From contig JAFFSR010000004.1 of the NCBI GenBank assembly GCA_017163975.1, positions 2,542,001-2,606,000 of the forward strand: a DNA stretch of 64,000 bases. Direction: 5' to 3'. This DNA is from Anastatus disparis. Taxonomy: Eukaryota; Arthropoda; Insecta; Hymenoptera; Eupelmidae. Under the pieces are notes generated by a model. That model saw nothing but the letters and a program-made list of their open reading frames with translations. It had not been told where the DNA came from and searched no databases. How positions within the stretch are numbered: the stretch's first letter is position 1; each line of letters begins with the position of its first letter. A program made the position numbers and the translations under genes. Below, piece by piece: positions 22,059-35,000 of the stretch.

Positions 22059-22061
<3 letters not shown>
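21283..22061. repeat. Tandem repeat block (about 155-165 bp monomers), copy 1
   Basis: Three diverged monomers, each containing a GCAAAT..ATCGAGTA core (near 21384, 21549 and 22018) and a CTACxCTAAGAAAAT start. The last is followed by a (CA)n run. A MITE (21631-21943) interrupts the third monomer. The same monomers in the same order occur at 49652-50105. Confidence 0.75.
21631..21943. mobile_element. TA-flanked MITE inside the tandem repeat
   Basis: Inverted ends CACTGTAAATCACTTTCA and TGAAAGTAATTTACCGTG, with TA on both sides (21629-21630, 21944-21945). Removing it restores a monomer of the expected length (about 154 bp), which supports these borders. 313 bp, no coding capacity. Confidence 0.8.
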
Positions 22062-22125
<64 letters not shown>

Positions 22126-22139
22126 ACACACACACATAC
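22062..22139. repeat. (CA)n microsatellite
   Basis: A CA repeat of about 38 units with one interruption (CACTCA). It sits at the 3' end of the tandem-repeat block. The cysteine/valine-rich and histidine/threonine-rich frames across it are translation artefacts. Confidence 0.95.
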
Positions 22140-23117
22140 ACATACCATACAACACACATACAATATATAAGTATTATAATTTTGTGAAATGCAAAATAGG
22201 TATATAGTGTTAAGGTACTCTTAACGACACGTTAGGTATTTTTAATATTTATGAAAACATTCAAGGAGAAAATGTTATTAACAATTCGTATAGATACAAA
22301 GTATATATCATTGGAAATAAACCTTATAAAATAATACTAACAAGTGAAGATTACATTACATTTACGTTTAAACATACTGTTACATGGATTAGAAATTGAA
22401 ATTACAAGCTTTGTAGAAATTTTCAAGGTACATGTACAGATATATTATGAAAATTTGAACGTACTTCATTCATATAAAGTGTTTCAAATAATTTTTCCAC
22501 CCTCCGGGCACAAAAAAATTCTGCTTCTGTCGGGTTGAAAAATATCATATGCACCACGGGCGCAACGGAAAATTAAATTAATATACTATAATTATATTTT
22601 TGCTGTTTAATGGAGATTCTAATGAAGGGTATTATGATATTATTTAGAATGATTTGTTTAAAAAAAAAATAATTTATAAAAAAAATTGAACAATAAACCA
22701 GAATATTCAAACAAACGTTACGCGTAAACCATTTTTCTATATTTCTGAAATCACAAGACATTGTTTTATGGTCACCTCCTTAATTGGTTATAAACGATTA
22801 AAGTCTATTAATAATTGAATAATTTCTTGGTCATAGAAGAATTTTTTTTATTTCAACATTATAAAAGTAACTACAGGTAAATTTAAAAGTTTACGATTAT
22901 AAAATTAATTAAAATCAATCAAATTTCAATTATTTCATAAAAATCCGAGAAAAACAAGAGAATTTTTGAAAAAGTTAATATATGATGATTCATAAACCAA
23001 TTATTTTATATTAAATGATAATCTTTTTAAACGAAAATTTTATAAATTTATATAAAAAATAAATATATTTTTATACACTAAAGAAAATAAACGATAAATT
23101 TTATTTTGAGTCATTAA
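22140..23117. other. Spacer with no recognised gene
   Basis: AT-rich. Nothing recognisable was found on either strand apart from a small GC-richer patch near 22500-22565 (CACCACGGGCGCAACGG) of unknown origin. Confidence 0.45.
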
Positions 23118-23171
23118 TTAAAATAATAATGCAATAATAAAATGTATGCTTGATATATCTTTAAAATACAT
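23118..23171 (-). pseudogene. Relic Ly6 first exon
   Basis: A minus-strand start codon at 23171 opens MYFKDISSIHFIIALLF and then a stop. This matches the first-exon signal peptide of gene B (MYFKNTAKMLFSLVLL). The homology continues upstream of the ATG to about 23310, where TGCGACC, ATAGATAAAAACGCGAT and TTAGTCATTGTTAAAATAA correspond to sequences upstream of gene B (28455-28570). The splice donor and the AG just before the ATG are lost. It is a dead copy of the 5' end of a Ly6 gene; I found no later exons for it. Confidence 0.65.
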
Positions 23172-23310
23172 GTTCGCATATTCAAGAAAAAGGTGCGACC
23201 AAGAATTATGTTTTAGTTGTCTTTTTAACATGAATCGTAGCAGAAATAGATAAAAACGCGATACCTCTAACAAAACATTAGTCATTGTTAAAATAAAGGC
23301 ACATTTCAAG

Positions 23311-25381
23311 TCACTAAAAAATCCAGCAAAAAGTCAATTCAAAGGTGGAAAATGATCTTCAACAAACAATATGACTAATATTATAATAAAGGCTACTGAA
23401 CGAATATTGGTCAGAAATAAAAATGTAAATAAATATATTTACAAATTATCATATCATTACAGAAGATAAAAATAGGGCAAGTGAATTATATGCAATAAAT
23501 TATAAATAAACTCCAATTTAATTTGTCGTGATGGTGCAGACAGTGATTCTATTAATTGATAATTGGCACATAATATTCTTTTCTTTGTCGATATTTGCAT
23601 ATTGTACGTGCACTTCGACAAGTTCAAAGTCTTATTTAATATTTTTATTTGTGAAAAGATAGTAATAATGCAACTAATGAGTGAAATAATATTTTTTTGC
23701 TGGGGGTATGATCATGGTTACCCGAAGGAGATTTTTTTTCCATGTTGTACATAGTACTTCATCTCTATTTCAACTGTAAACACTTAAAGCGGACTTGATT
23801 GGAAAAATTGAATTTTGTTTAGATCGCCTGTGATGGCGCAAATGGTTGTGTTACCTTTTGATGGTTTACCTTTTCTTTTTTCGTGCTACTTTGAGAAATA
23901 TTTTTATCGATCGAACGCAACCAACTACAGTTGGTATACACAAAAATTATATTGTTAGCATCATATTGCAATTTTTAAATACATCTAAACGTGATATAAA
24001 TTTATAAGAAAAATAAGTTATTTCAATTCTTTGTTACCGAGTGTGAATGTTGAAATAATGTTTGATGTTTTACGCACATGTAGAGCGCATGAATAGTTGA
24101 CGTAACCATGCAATTGGGTCACAGTCATGTTAACCGCAGCGTTAATATCGTGGCAGATTACAAAATCAAGGAAAAGTGAGTTTTTAGTGAATAATTGTAA
24201 CTGTGATTTATATTTTTTAGCTAGGACAATTCAGGGCTAAGAAATTAGTATTTATCACATTATTTAACACATCATGTTTAAATAAATCAACTATTGAATG
24301 AACTAAAAAATCATCATTTGGAAATTGCAACGAAACATTCTTTTTTAAGCGCAAACAATCTTTTTATACTTTTAACGTTTGTTCTACAATTTTTTGCCGT
24401 AAAACAGAATACTCTTTTCTTTAAATATTATTCTCTAAATATTTAACAAGTTTTTATTTGTATTGATTTTGTCCCTGAGCTCTGATCTTAAAATTTTTTT
24501 GTCTGAAACTATATTTTTTCTTCATATAGAAAGTATAATATAATAAATTTTAACATAATAAATTTTTTTTTAATAAAAAGTGATAAAAAAATTAAAAAAT
24601 CTTTAAAATATCACTAAAATTAACGTTTCTTAATTTTTTTTTATAGAATATGAATTGTCCTTTTATAAATCCCACAGTTATTATATTAACATTTTCTTTC
24701 AAAAATTCCAATTTTAAAAGCTTTTGTGAAAATTCAATTGTATTTTTTTTAATAATGTTCTGAACAGACTTAAAGAATATTTCAGGCAGGAAGTACTTTA
24801 ATTAACTAAGATAATATACAAAAAATGTTCTCTTAAAACCATGACTCACATATGTGTAATCGTTAAAGTAATGGTTGTATTTCACTGTACCGAAAGAAAA
24901 ACAAGTTATGTTGACTTGAAAATCTTAAGTTATAATCGTTCGGCAAATAAAAACTCCGTTTAACACTTTTACAAAGCCGATTTGGTTTAGATCTTAGCAA
25001 ATATTACCTAAGTGACTGAACTCTAATATTGCTTGGCAAATTGAATTTATCATAACTTGACTCACCAGTGCATACAACTTGTTTTTTTCAGGTTGTAGAA
25101 AAGTTTTTTTTATTTTTATTTTATTTTTTAAAACATGTATTAATCTTAAATAATTTATATTCTGATCTACAAAACTATCAATAACTTATAATTATAAAAT
25201 ATTAAATATAAGCCTTATCATGGCAAATCATTTATATAAAATCGCACCGATCTTTAATGATCACATCGGTATGAAAAATACATAATACAGCATATGAAGA
25301 AAGTATGAAAAAGATATACGTATTCTAAAGCAAACTTAAAAGATATAAAAATGTGTGAAATTTTTAATTAGATTAAATACT
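23311..25381. other. Intergenic spacer before gene B
   Basis: No gene recognised. A stretch near 23690-23765 (TTGTACATAGTACTTCAT) resembles one arm of the GC-rich palindromes described elsewhere. The rest is AT-rich and featureless. Confidence 0.45.
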
Positions 25382-28300
25382 TTAAAATTTAATTACGAAG
25401 ACTGACATTATAGAAGCAATTAAAGTCCATAATCCGATGCTGAGATTATTTGATGAATTGCATAGATCTTTATGACAAGAAGTACACTTCAAGTTTGGAA
25501 CTATAGCCAGTGATTCACATAATCCACACGCTCTCATAACTAAATTCGTATCCGGTTGGTCTGTAACAAAAAAAATTTCTTTATTAAAATTTTATGAATT
25601 TATTTGATTTATCTGTCCTCAGCATATGAAAAATAATCATCATTATTAATATATTTGAAATATTAATAGATTATTTATTTCATAACACTATTTTACAATT
25701 TCTTAAATTAAATTATTTTGGGCTATTCAAAAGTAGATTTTTTTCATGACTTATTTCTCATTTGTATTTAATTTTTTTTAAATAAAGTCTAAATTAATCG
25801 ATGTGATAAATTAATTAATTTTATCAAATCAATATCTTTAATATAATTAGGTTATATGAAAATTTCTCTATTTTGTTTACAATGACAATTCTTACCTATT
25901 TTGATACAAGCCAATTCCATGTTATTTTTTGCTAGGTCATCTAGAAATAAAAAAATATATCATTGTTATCAGTAGAACATAAACAAAATGAAAATTCAGA
26001 TGCTAACTTATAAAAATAACTTATTTAGAAAACATAAAAGCATAAAAATATAAATAACGCATCAAGAAAATTATAGTGGATTTCTTTTGATTGAATTAGA
26101 ATGTTTTCTATAAGAACAAAATTACAAAATTTTTTAACCATAAAGACGTCTGTTGGATACAAAATTATTTATGTTGAATTCAAGAGCCATAAGCAAAATT
26201 GCGCTCTTGATCCAAAATTCTATTTTTGTCAGTGTCGTGTTCACGCTTATAACCACATTATTGTAGAAAAAATTAGAGAAGCAAATTGGTTAGTTAAGGT
26301 GGCTCAAGCGATTTTTTCTAAAAAAGTGAAACTATCAAAAATTTGTATTAAAATATTCTTTATATCGTAATATTTCGATATTTATTTTGAAAAATAGAGG
26401 TTGACGAACTATTTTTAAAGAAAAAGATGTTTTAATAATTGTAAATAATACATGTGCTCTTATGGGACTGAATCATAAATTAGGTTTTACGGTAATATAA
26501 AAAAGTACAAGTTAAAATAAAAATTATACACTTATAGTTTGTTTCACGGAGATCATTTTTCAAGAAGAAAAAAAGGACTTGACGAAGAAATACAAGAGAA
26601 AATAAATCTAAAAGAATGCGAAATAGAATTTGCTACACATAATGGCAGCTTCTGCGCATGCGCGTCAGATACAGACGCCATACGTAAAGCTAACGTGCGT
26701 TCAGAGTGCTCAAAACCAATAAAACAGCAGGGACGTACCATAGTAAAACTTGTAATGAGAAACAAAACAAAAAATTTTCTTTCTTTTTTATTACTTTTGA
26801 TTACTTAAAATTGTTTTCTTATCATAAGGAATAATCAATAATACTATTTAATTAGTTATAATAGCTTTATCAATAAAAACATTTTGATGTCGCAGACAGG
26901 GCCCCGCTTGATACGGCACCAAGCGCTTGAGCCACCTTAAGCTAAAAATAAGCATGCGTAATCTGCGTAACACTCAGTTTTAATGAAATGTTCTCACGCC
27001 AGACGTATTTTATAAAAAAAAATTGTTTCAAAATAATAAAAAAATGACATTAGATCGTCATAAGCAACTTAATATAATAGAAGAAAAAATCTCTATGTAC
27101 AATCAATTTTTTTTTTAATTATATAACTGGCATTGTTGTTTATATGATAGAACATATACTTACTTGCTGTACTACTTATTTGACTTAACATAGAGTTTGG
27201 AATCACATCACTCAACGAATTAGTTAGTTGTGAAGTGAATGAAGGTAGCGATGCTGTACACGAACGCACATGTTTTTCTTGTTTAGGATTTGTATTACAT
27301 TCCCCATCTTTAGTAGATGTACACTCATAACATTGTAATGAAAATGCTGAAAAAATATTTCAATTGAAAAGCAAATCAAAATTTAGATCTAATAGCTGTC
27401 GTTTTTTTTAATTGTCACACATTTTGAAAATAAATTTACATTAAGGAGATGTAAAACGGATACTACACCTATACTTTCAAATATTGACTATCTTTTTATT
27501 TTATTGCAAAATTTTGAGAGAAGAAATGCATTAGCTTGCAGTATTCACTACAAAGATTATTCAGTTAAATTTTCAAATGAATTCATTCATTAGTTTTATA
27601 TAATATTAGGTTTATTGTACAAAATTGAAAAATTTTAATATATAATATTGGAACCCGAAATTCTGAAAAACTAATGACTGAATTTATTAGAAAATTTAAC
27701 TAAATAATCTTCGTGGTAAATACTACAAGGTAAAGCATTTTTTTCCCTTAAGTTTTGCAATAAAATGAAAAGATTGCCCAAATTCATGAGTACAGGTGTA
27801 GTGTCCGTTTTACATCCCCTTAATTTAATAGAGTTAACGGCTGCGTGAAAAGAAAAAAAAAGAAAAATCAATATTTGTAAAGGGGAAATAAAAAAAAATA
27901 TGTTTGAACTTATGATAATTATTAGTAAATATAAACGTTATGATCATAATGTAAATCTGAAAATAAAAAATTAAGTTTTAATATTCTACGTGAGGATCTA
28001 AAAAATCAACTAAATGTAATTATTGAATAAATTAAGTTTCCTTTTTGATAATATTTTACTAAATATTTCAATTTGAATTAATAAATTTTTTAATATAAAT
28101 ATTGGAATTTATCATATAAGAAACATAAACTGAAAAAAAACGTACATTGAAAAAAATTATTCTATTAAATAAATTATTTGCTTCTACAATTAATGTCAAG
28201 TTATTTTAGAATTCTAAAAATGATTCTATGAATACATAGAAAGAATAATTATATTTTACCACAAACCATTAATTAATGATAAGAATAATATCCTTAATAA

Positions 28301-28431
28301 TTTTTAATAATTACATCGTAAAGAACTCTTTTAATTTATAGAAAAGAATAAAGTTATATTTTACCTTGATGTACTGCACATGAAAGCAACACCAATGAAA
28401 ACAGCATTTTTGCAGTATTTTTGAAATACAT
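25382..28431 (-). CDS. Ly6/uPAR-domain secreted protein, gene B
   Basis: Four exons on the minus strand: 28365-28431, 27164-27346, 25896-25940 and 25382-25560. All have GT-AG borders and all junctions are phase 1, giving 157 residues. Residues 1-22 are a signal peptide (MYFKNTAKMLFSLVLLSCAV). The Ly6 domain starts FSLQCYECTST and closes with CTSCHKDLCNSS. The C-terminal stretch SIGLWTLIASIMSVFVIKF is a typical GPI-anchor signal. The expected product is an extracellular, membrane-anchored three-finger protein; its ligand is unknown. Two TTAA-flanked palindromic elements lie in its introns (27445-27819 in intron 1, 26298-26936 in intron 2). The ATG is six bases after a TTTAAACAG acceptor-like sequence, so an untranslated first exon may exist. 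The gene structure is well supported; the function is not. Confidence 0.9.
26298..26936. mobile_element. TTAA-flanked non-autonomous transposon
   Basis: Perfect 13-bp inverted ends GGTGGCTCAAGCG / CGCTTGAGCCACC, each flanked by TTAA (26294-26297, 26937-26940). The TTAA target is typical of piggyBac-type elements. 639 bp. The internal open frame at 26539-26808 shows no transposase signature. It lies in intron 2 of Ly6 gene B. Confidence 0.8.
27445..27819. mobile_element. TTAA-flanked foldback MITE
   Basis: Left end GGAGATGTAAAACGGATACT, right end TCCGTTTTACATCCCC, with TTAA on both sides (27441-27444, 27820-27823). The arms pair over most of their length (TTTATTTTATTGCAAAA / TTTTGCAATAAAATGAAA; TTTAACTAAATAATCTT). 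It lies in intron 1 of Ly6 gene B. Confidence 0.82.
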
Positions 28432-29929
28432 CTTGACTGTTTAAAGGAAAAAGTGCGACTGAATGTTACGCCGCAGTTGCCTAACAAACGCGAACTGTAA
28501 AGTCAACAGATAAAAGCGCAATATATCTTTTCTCTAAAAAAAGGAAACGTTAGTCATTGTTAAAATAATTGAATCACAGACACGTTACGAATCCTCAAAA
28601 AAACTCATAGAAAGATTAATTTTAACGTTAGGAATGTATGGTGGAGATATTTATGATTCTTACGCAATCAGTATTAGAGTAAAGACTGTTACGCAAATAT
28701 TGTCTTATGATTAATAATTAAATTCAAAGAAATATATATATATATATATTCATAATATGATTATTATTTAAGGCACAACAATATTGATTATAGTAAAAAT
28801 AATTATGTCCTAGTAGAAATTTCCACTAGAAACTGATCATATTTGAGCCAGATTAATATATACCAAAAAATGATTATTTTATCCGTTCGATCAGAAATTG
28901 ACTAAAGTATAATTAATTACTAAATGATAGTTTTGTTGAAAATAATTTTTATTTGATTAATGGTAACACATAAAAACTTGAAATTATTAAAAAATTCGCA
29001 TAAAATTTAATAAGTTTTTTGATGTATGGGTTAATGAGCGGTCAAGTTGCTTGCAAATATTCATTTTTTATTTACACTGTTTTAGATTAAGTAATCAGCA
29101 TGAACTGTTATAAAAAAAAGTCATTAAAATATCCCATTCATATATATAGTATATTTTTTTATATATTTACCGAATTTGTTTATGTTTTCAATTAAATATC
29201 CCATAGATTTTTTGCAAAAACTGCAAGTTTTTCACACTCAGTACACAATATAAACTCAATTATATTATAATTTTTCCTTTTACACGTTAACAGCATTTCA
29301 AATTCTTTTTTATCATGACTTTATTTATAAACAGTCTTTATTACATAAGATCTTATTAAAAATGAGTGAAAGAAAACGAGAACGATCTGGAAGTCACTTA
29401 AAGTGATCAGAAATGTCCAAAAATAAACCTGATGATACTTACGAAAGATTGCTAGTGGTTGGAAGTAACTAAAAGTGGCCTAAGCTTTAAAAAATGCACT
29501 GAAAGTAATTAAAAATAGTCAGAAGTGATTTTTGATATTTAGAAGTAAAACAAGAACCAATTAGAAATAGAATTAAAAGAGTAAAATTCTGGAAATCGTC
29601 AATTGCGCTATTTATTTAGCTTTTATAAAAAAATTTAACAAATAATTTCATTCATTTCAGAACAAAGGTGTTCTGATGAGAAGGGACAATAATAGATGTT
29701 GATCACTGTAAAATATTCTTTATTATTCACACACTGTATTGTGTGGTGATCAATGAATGCATCATTCTGGAGAAATGAAGTACAAACAAAATTTTGTATC
29801 TCAGCGAAAGATGGTCCTATAAATCCCTGTGATAACTTGTTTTAAAGATATTTGTAAGGATGTTTAATAATATGTTAGCAATTTATTTTCAGATATTCAT
29901 AAAAAATTTTTCGTTACTTAAAAATTCAT
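28432..29929. other. Intergenic spacer upstream of gene B
   Basis: The first about 140 bp share sequence with the relic upstream of 23171 and probably hold the promoter of gene B. Around 29370-29600 there are loose short repeats of the type AAGT(N)ACTTAAAGTG. No coding gene was recognised. Confidence 0.45.
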
Positions 29930-30433
29930 GACAGAAAAATTTTGCAGTTTGAAAGATGCGTCCAACATCGCTGCAGCTTTGAAAGCTCTATTGCACAAGA
30001 AAGCTAAATGGGTATGGTAGGAAAAGCAACAGAAGGCGTTCGACACACTGAAAGAACTTCTGTCAAAAGTTCCTGTCTTAGCCTATCCTGATTGGTCGAA
30101 ACCATTTATATTGCAAACCAATGCAAGCCTCGACGGTCTTGGTGCCATACGCCTAAGTCGGACCCTCAACTCTGCCGAGAAAAATTATTCTGTTACAGGA
30201 TTAGAGTGCTGAGCTGTAAAATGGGGCATTTGGAAAACACGAGAACACATAGAAAACTATCACTTTACGGTAGTTGCCGATCATCGGTCGAGTGGTTGAA
30301 CCACATGGATAACCAGTCTAGCAAATTGGTCCGTTGGGCTGTGGAACTGAGCCAATACGACTTTTACATTAAATATCGTCACGGATCCGAAAACACCATC
30401 GCTGATATTATATCCCGTCAACAACTCTGCTGA
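29930..30433 (+). pseudogene. Degraded Ty3/gypsy pol fragment (RT connection / RNase H)
   Basis: Readable pieces in shifting frames: KQQKAFDTLKELLSKVPVLA, then YPDWSKPFILQTNAS (RNase H first Asp changed to Asn in TDAS), KNYSVTGLEC, FTVVADHRSVEWL, and RWAVELSQYDFYIKYRHG followed by ENTIADIISR. At least one stop and frameshifts break it. It belongs to another gypsy lineage than the element at 6013-17521, since the residues differ throughout. No LTRs were found; it is an old fragment between genes B and C. Confidence 0.85.
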
Positions 30434-32068
30434 ACAATCTGAAGTCTAACCCCGCCGCCTTCCCAGATTATCACATTATCCAAAGAAAACTCTTCCTTCA
30501 TAGGGGCAGGAAATTGAATAATGCTTCAGAAGACCTCGTCTAGAAACTCTCCGTCCCCGCGTCGGAACGAGAAAACGTTTTATAAGAAGCTCTGTATTAC
30601 TACCTTGGTAATATCTTAAATTGTTATGAGGCTTTTTATTATTTGGCTAAAGATTATCACGCAAATTCCAAACTTCATGGTGAAAATTTGTAGGTAAAGA
30701 GAAATCCAACTTTAATAACGTCAATAGATTAAAATTTTATTAAAAATAAAATAAGACTATCAAAAATTAAAGAATATTTAATTTAAACATTTTGATTCTT
30801 TTTGTAACTATATGTTTTAATGTACTTTTAGTAATATTATTTAGTTTTTGATAGATGAGATAGTATTAGAATCTGATTGAGTTTTGAAGTCGTTACCTTA
30901 CTCTTTATTCTCCTGTTTCATGACTAGTAGACAATAACAGGTCACAATTCAATTGTAAATTGTTGGAATCAAGTGTTGAAATTTATCCTCATCTCTTATA
31001 TTTTATTTTAAAGTCTAAGAAGCAAAGAAATCAGATAGAAAAATTCCCTTAACGTTTAATAGGTAAAAATGAAAAAAATAAGTAATAATAATCTAAAACT
31101 TAAAATTCAAATAGATAAACGCATAAATAAACAGCAAATGTATTAAAGCAAAATAAAAACTATGAATTTATTAGGATATTATGTCACAGTTAAATGCAGA
31201 ATAATTTTTGTAATAAACCTTTTTCTTCAAATTAAAATATTATTACATGCTGAATTTTTTATTATGAAGATTATTCGAAAATTACAAAGATAACTCCTAA
31301 TGCCTTAGTCATAAAAATCTTCATTTTCACCTGAAGAGAATTTTCTCATAAAAATTACCCAGTGAATGTGGGTAATCGTTGCATGCCTTGCCATTAAAAA
31401 TATTTTTCAAAGTGAATTTGTAATCCATTGATATTTATAACAAATATAAATAAAAATTATATAAAAATTGACTCAAATTTTCCCAAATGCTCATTAGTTT
31501 TTTTTATGTTCTGATGAATTTAAACTAAATAACATAGTAAAATGTGAATATAGCATACAATATCGCGTCGAAATCAATTCGCTTGTTCGACTTTAGCGTC
31601 GGTAAAGTAAATTTATAACTTAAAGGCTCTTGCATTTATACTATTTAATCATAAATTTTAATAATAGAATACATTTCCTTTCATGCAAATTTCGCATGCT
31701 TGCATTAATTTATAAATATTTATCAATTTCTTCAATTATTAAATTTTTATATCAAAAATGAATATTTTATGGAAGGCATATGAATATCACTATGTAACTT
31801 GATAGAAGTTGAGCAAAGTATCAAAGCTTTCGCGTCGTAGCATCCCAGGTTTACTCAGAATATGATAATTTTTATAAGAAAATTCTCTTTGCATACTATA
31901 CTTATTTAATAGATATAATACTCTATTAAATAGGTGTTCAAATGAGCATGAGAAAAAAATTTTGTAATACAAAGATGTTCTGCCTCATTTAATAAATTAT
32001 TCATTTACAGTATTATTATAAAGATAACAGTTTGCGTCAAAACTTTTATATTCATTACTTAAATATTT
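30434..32068. other. Spacer between the gypsy fragment and gene C
   Basis: Bases up to about 30650 may be further decayed pol sequence. A half MITE like that at 18839 lies near 31335-31370 (AGAGAATTTTCTCATAAAAA). No gene recognised. Confidence 0.45.
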
Positions 32069-35000
32069 TTATGATTGAGATAGAAATATTGTCAATATAA
32101 TGACACATAAACTCAATAATCCAATGTTTAAATGATCTGATGAATTACATAAATCGGAATTACAGAGATGACATGTTGCATTGAGATCTTTTTTTACACC
32201 CAATTCTATAAACTGTTTACACATATAATCTGCTTCTTCTTGGGGTGCACATCCTCTTCCAACAATTTTATTTTCTCCAGATTCTAAAATATAACAAATG
32301 ATATTTTTATATCAGCAATATTAGATAATTTAAATAATACTTTAATTAAAGATCGTTATAATTTTAGGATATTAAACTTTATTTTACTAAAAGACGCAGT
32401 TATTATGATAGAAATAATAATCCTTTTTTTTAAATTTCATCTTTTCAATACGGTTGATATATCCCAAATAAAAACCATTTTTTCATTGATTTTTTTCTTT
32501 TAAATATTAGAGTACTGTACTTTTAACTAAAATTATTTTAAGCAATTTGCAAATAAAGAAAAATTAATGTAAAAAAATTTGGATAAAAAATTATATTCTT
32601 AGCTGGATCGACCACTATTAGTGTTAAATTTATTAAAATAACTAAAAACATCAGAAATGACATAACGTATATGAATGTAAAATATTTTTCCTGATATAAT
32701 AATTTTTATAAAAAAAAAAATTTGAAGAATTTTTGAAAAAATTTGTTGTCAATACAGTTTAATAATGATACGATCACGGTTAAATTTTGTTGTAAACAAT
32801 GTTGAGCATCAAAGAAGCAATGAAAGTAAAAATTAATTACATAACTTTATTTTTAAATACATATTGCAACCTACTAAAAAATATCAATCATTTAATATGA
32901 TTATTCTTGTCATTTTCTCAAGCTTTTATTTTTAGCTTACATTCTTCTTCACATGAAAAAAGCTTTTTCAACTCTTGTATTAAGAATCAATTATTTATTT
33001 TTGAGTATCAATTATTTAAATATTCAAAATAAAAATAGATAAATTCTATTTTGCACGTATTACTGTGTTTACGCATATACTGTATTACTGTAGATGACCT
33101 TCGTCATATTTCTACACTCTTAGTTACCTAGTTCCTCTTAGTTACCTGTTCGATACATGTTCGATATTTTTTTATCTTATATACATAATATTAAACATAA
33201 AGCTTTAATCCTTTTCTCTTGTCGATGAATTGATATTTTCTATTTTTTTAGTTGCCGCAGGATTTCTCAGCCAATTGACTTCAACCAGTTGACTTCAAAA
33301 TTCATTTTTTTTAGAAAACTGAAACAATGAACTTGTGAAGATATACAAATTGAAGATCTCTGCAAATTTTGAAGTCAATCCGTTGAAAATTGGCTGAGAA
33401 ATTCTACAGTAACTAAAAAAATAGACAAAATTAATTCATCGACAAAAAAAAAGATTTAACTATTGGATGAGGTCTTTTGAAATTATTTATGGATTAAGGT
33501 CTTATATTTGATATATATTTAAGATAAAAAAAGTTTCATCAATTAATATCATAAAAAAAAATTTATCATTACATTTGAATTTAATTTTTTTTCAAACTTT
33601 AACTCAGGTCTGATACCTTAAATATCTTGAATGATAACAATTTCTTTTCGCTTTAATACATATAATTTTTACTTATTATTTTTTTCAATTATTTTAACAC
33701 ACATATGTATACCAATTATTTTCTTGGTAAATATAAAGACAATAAATTTTTTCAAATACTATTCGCGTTACTTTATAATTCTATTTATTTTCCTATCAAA
33801 GAATACAAAAAAAATAATAATTTTGCAAAATTATCGATATAATATATAATTAAAATATGTTATGATTTTCCGTAATTAAGCATAAAAGTATTAACAGTTC
33901 ATATTGGGAACGATGAGATTTATAAAAATTATATGAACTACGCTAAAAAAAGATTATAGTGACGAAGATCAAGGTCAAAATTAGATCAAAATTGTACAGC
34001 ATACCTTCTTCGGACATAAATATTTGAACACGCACTTATTTCCGTCGTTACTTTTTGCAAGTGTGCCATTTTTTGTACGTACCAAAGATACAAATAATAT
34101 CATTTTCATTTGTTAAATTGAATGTATAATTATAAAATTGAATTACCTTGTTATGGTATTTTTTTAATTGAAATATGTAATTTGCTATGAACTAAATTTT
34201 CAAATCTTGTAGTATTGTCTTATTACTTGCGAAATTACACGTAAATTTTTATCAGTCTACGACTGTATGTTTTATATACTTTTAAAAAAAATTGTTTAGC
34301 ATGCCCGTATTTGTGCTAACGTTGCAATGCTAATTAACAACGAAGGTTTTCGGTTTGTTTAGAAACAAAGCATATGTAACGTACAATGATGCTTGTATTA
34401 ATTTACTAGATCAGGATTTGAACTTGGGACATTATGTCACAAATCCACCGCTACACCCGAACAACTACCGAAGATCTCTGATTTTTTTATCGTATAATGT
34501 ATCTCTAAATGCATAAACATACATGGTGATATAAATAGTAATAATGAAATTAAATGTTTGATCTTTAGATTTTTGTTAAGAAATTCACAATAATTACTAA
34601 AATGTACAAGTAGTAACTTTTATTTACTTGTTTTTGGAAAAAAATGATTAAAAATCATGTGGGATATATCACATATAACATAAAAACTGATGAGTGAGAT
34701 ATAAAAAAGCTTTTTTGTCCCGAATATTTTAAATATAAAATTTTTTATAGCACTGCGGGACCTAAATCCGCACTTAGGTAACACTTTTCTGTTACCTAGG
34801 CGGCACTTTTTTATACGGTACAATAATGAATTTACTTAGGTAATGTACGTATATAATAAGAAATAATTTTATATGTAAATTATTTTTTAAAGTATTTTCA
34901 TAAATAACAATAAGCTGTAATATATTGAAACTTTTTTACATTAACATTCTTCGAATTAAATAACAATTATAAGCAAGTAAGATACGAATAAAATTAAAAT

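Noticed and set aside
21888..22187. Open frames over the CA repeat (Thr/His on +, Cys/Val on -)
   Set aside because: Low-complexity translation of a (CA)n microsatellite; no stop codons can arise in it.
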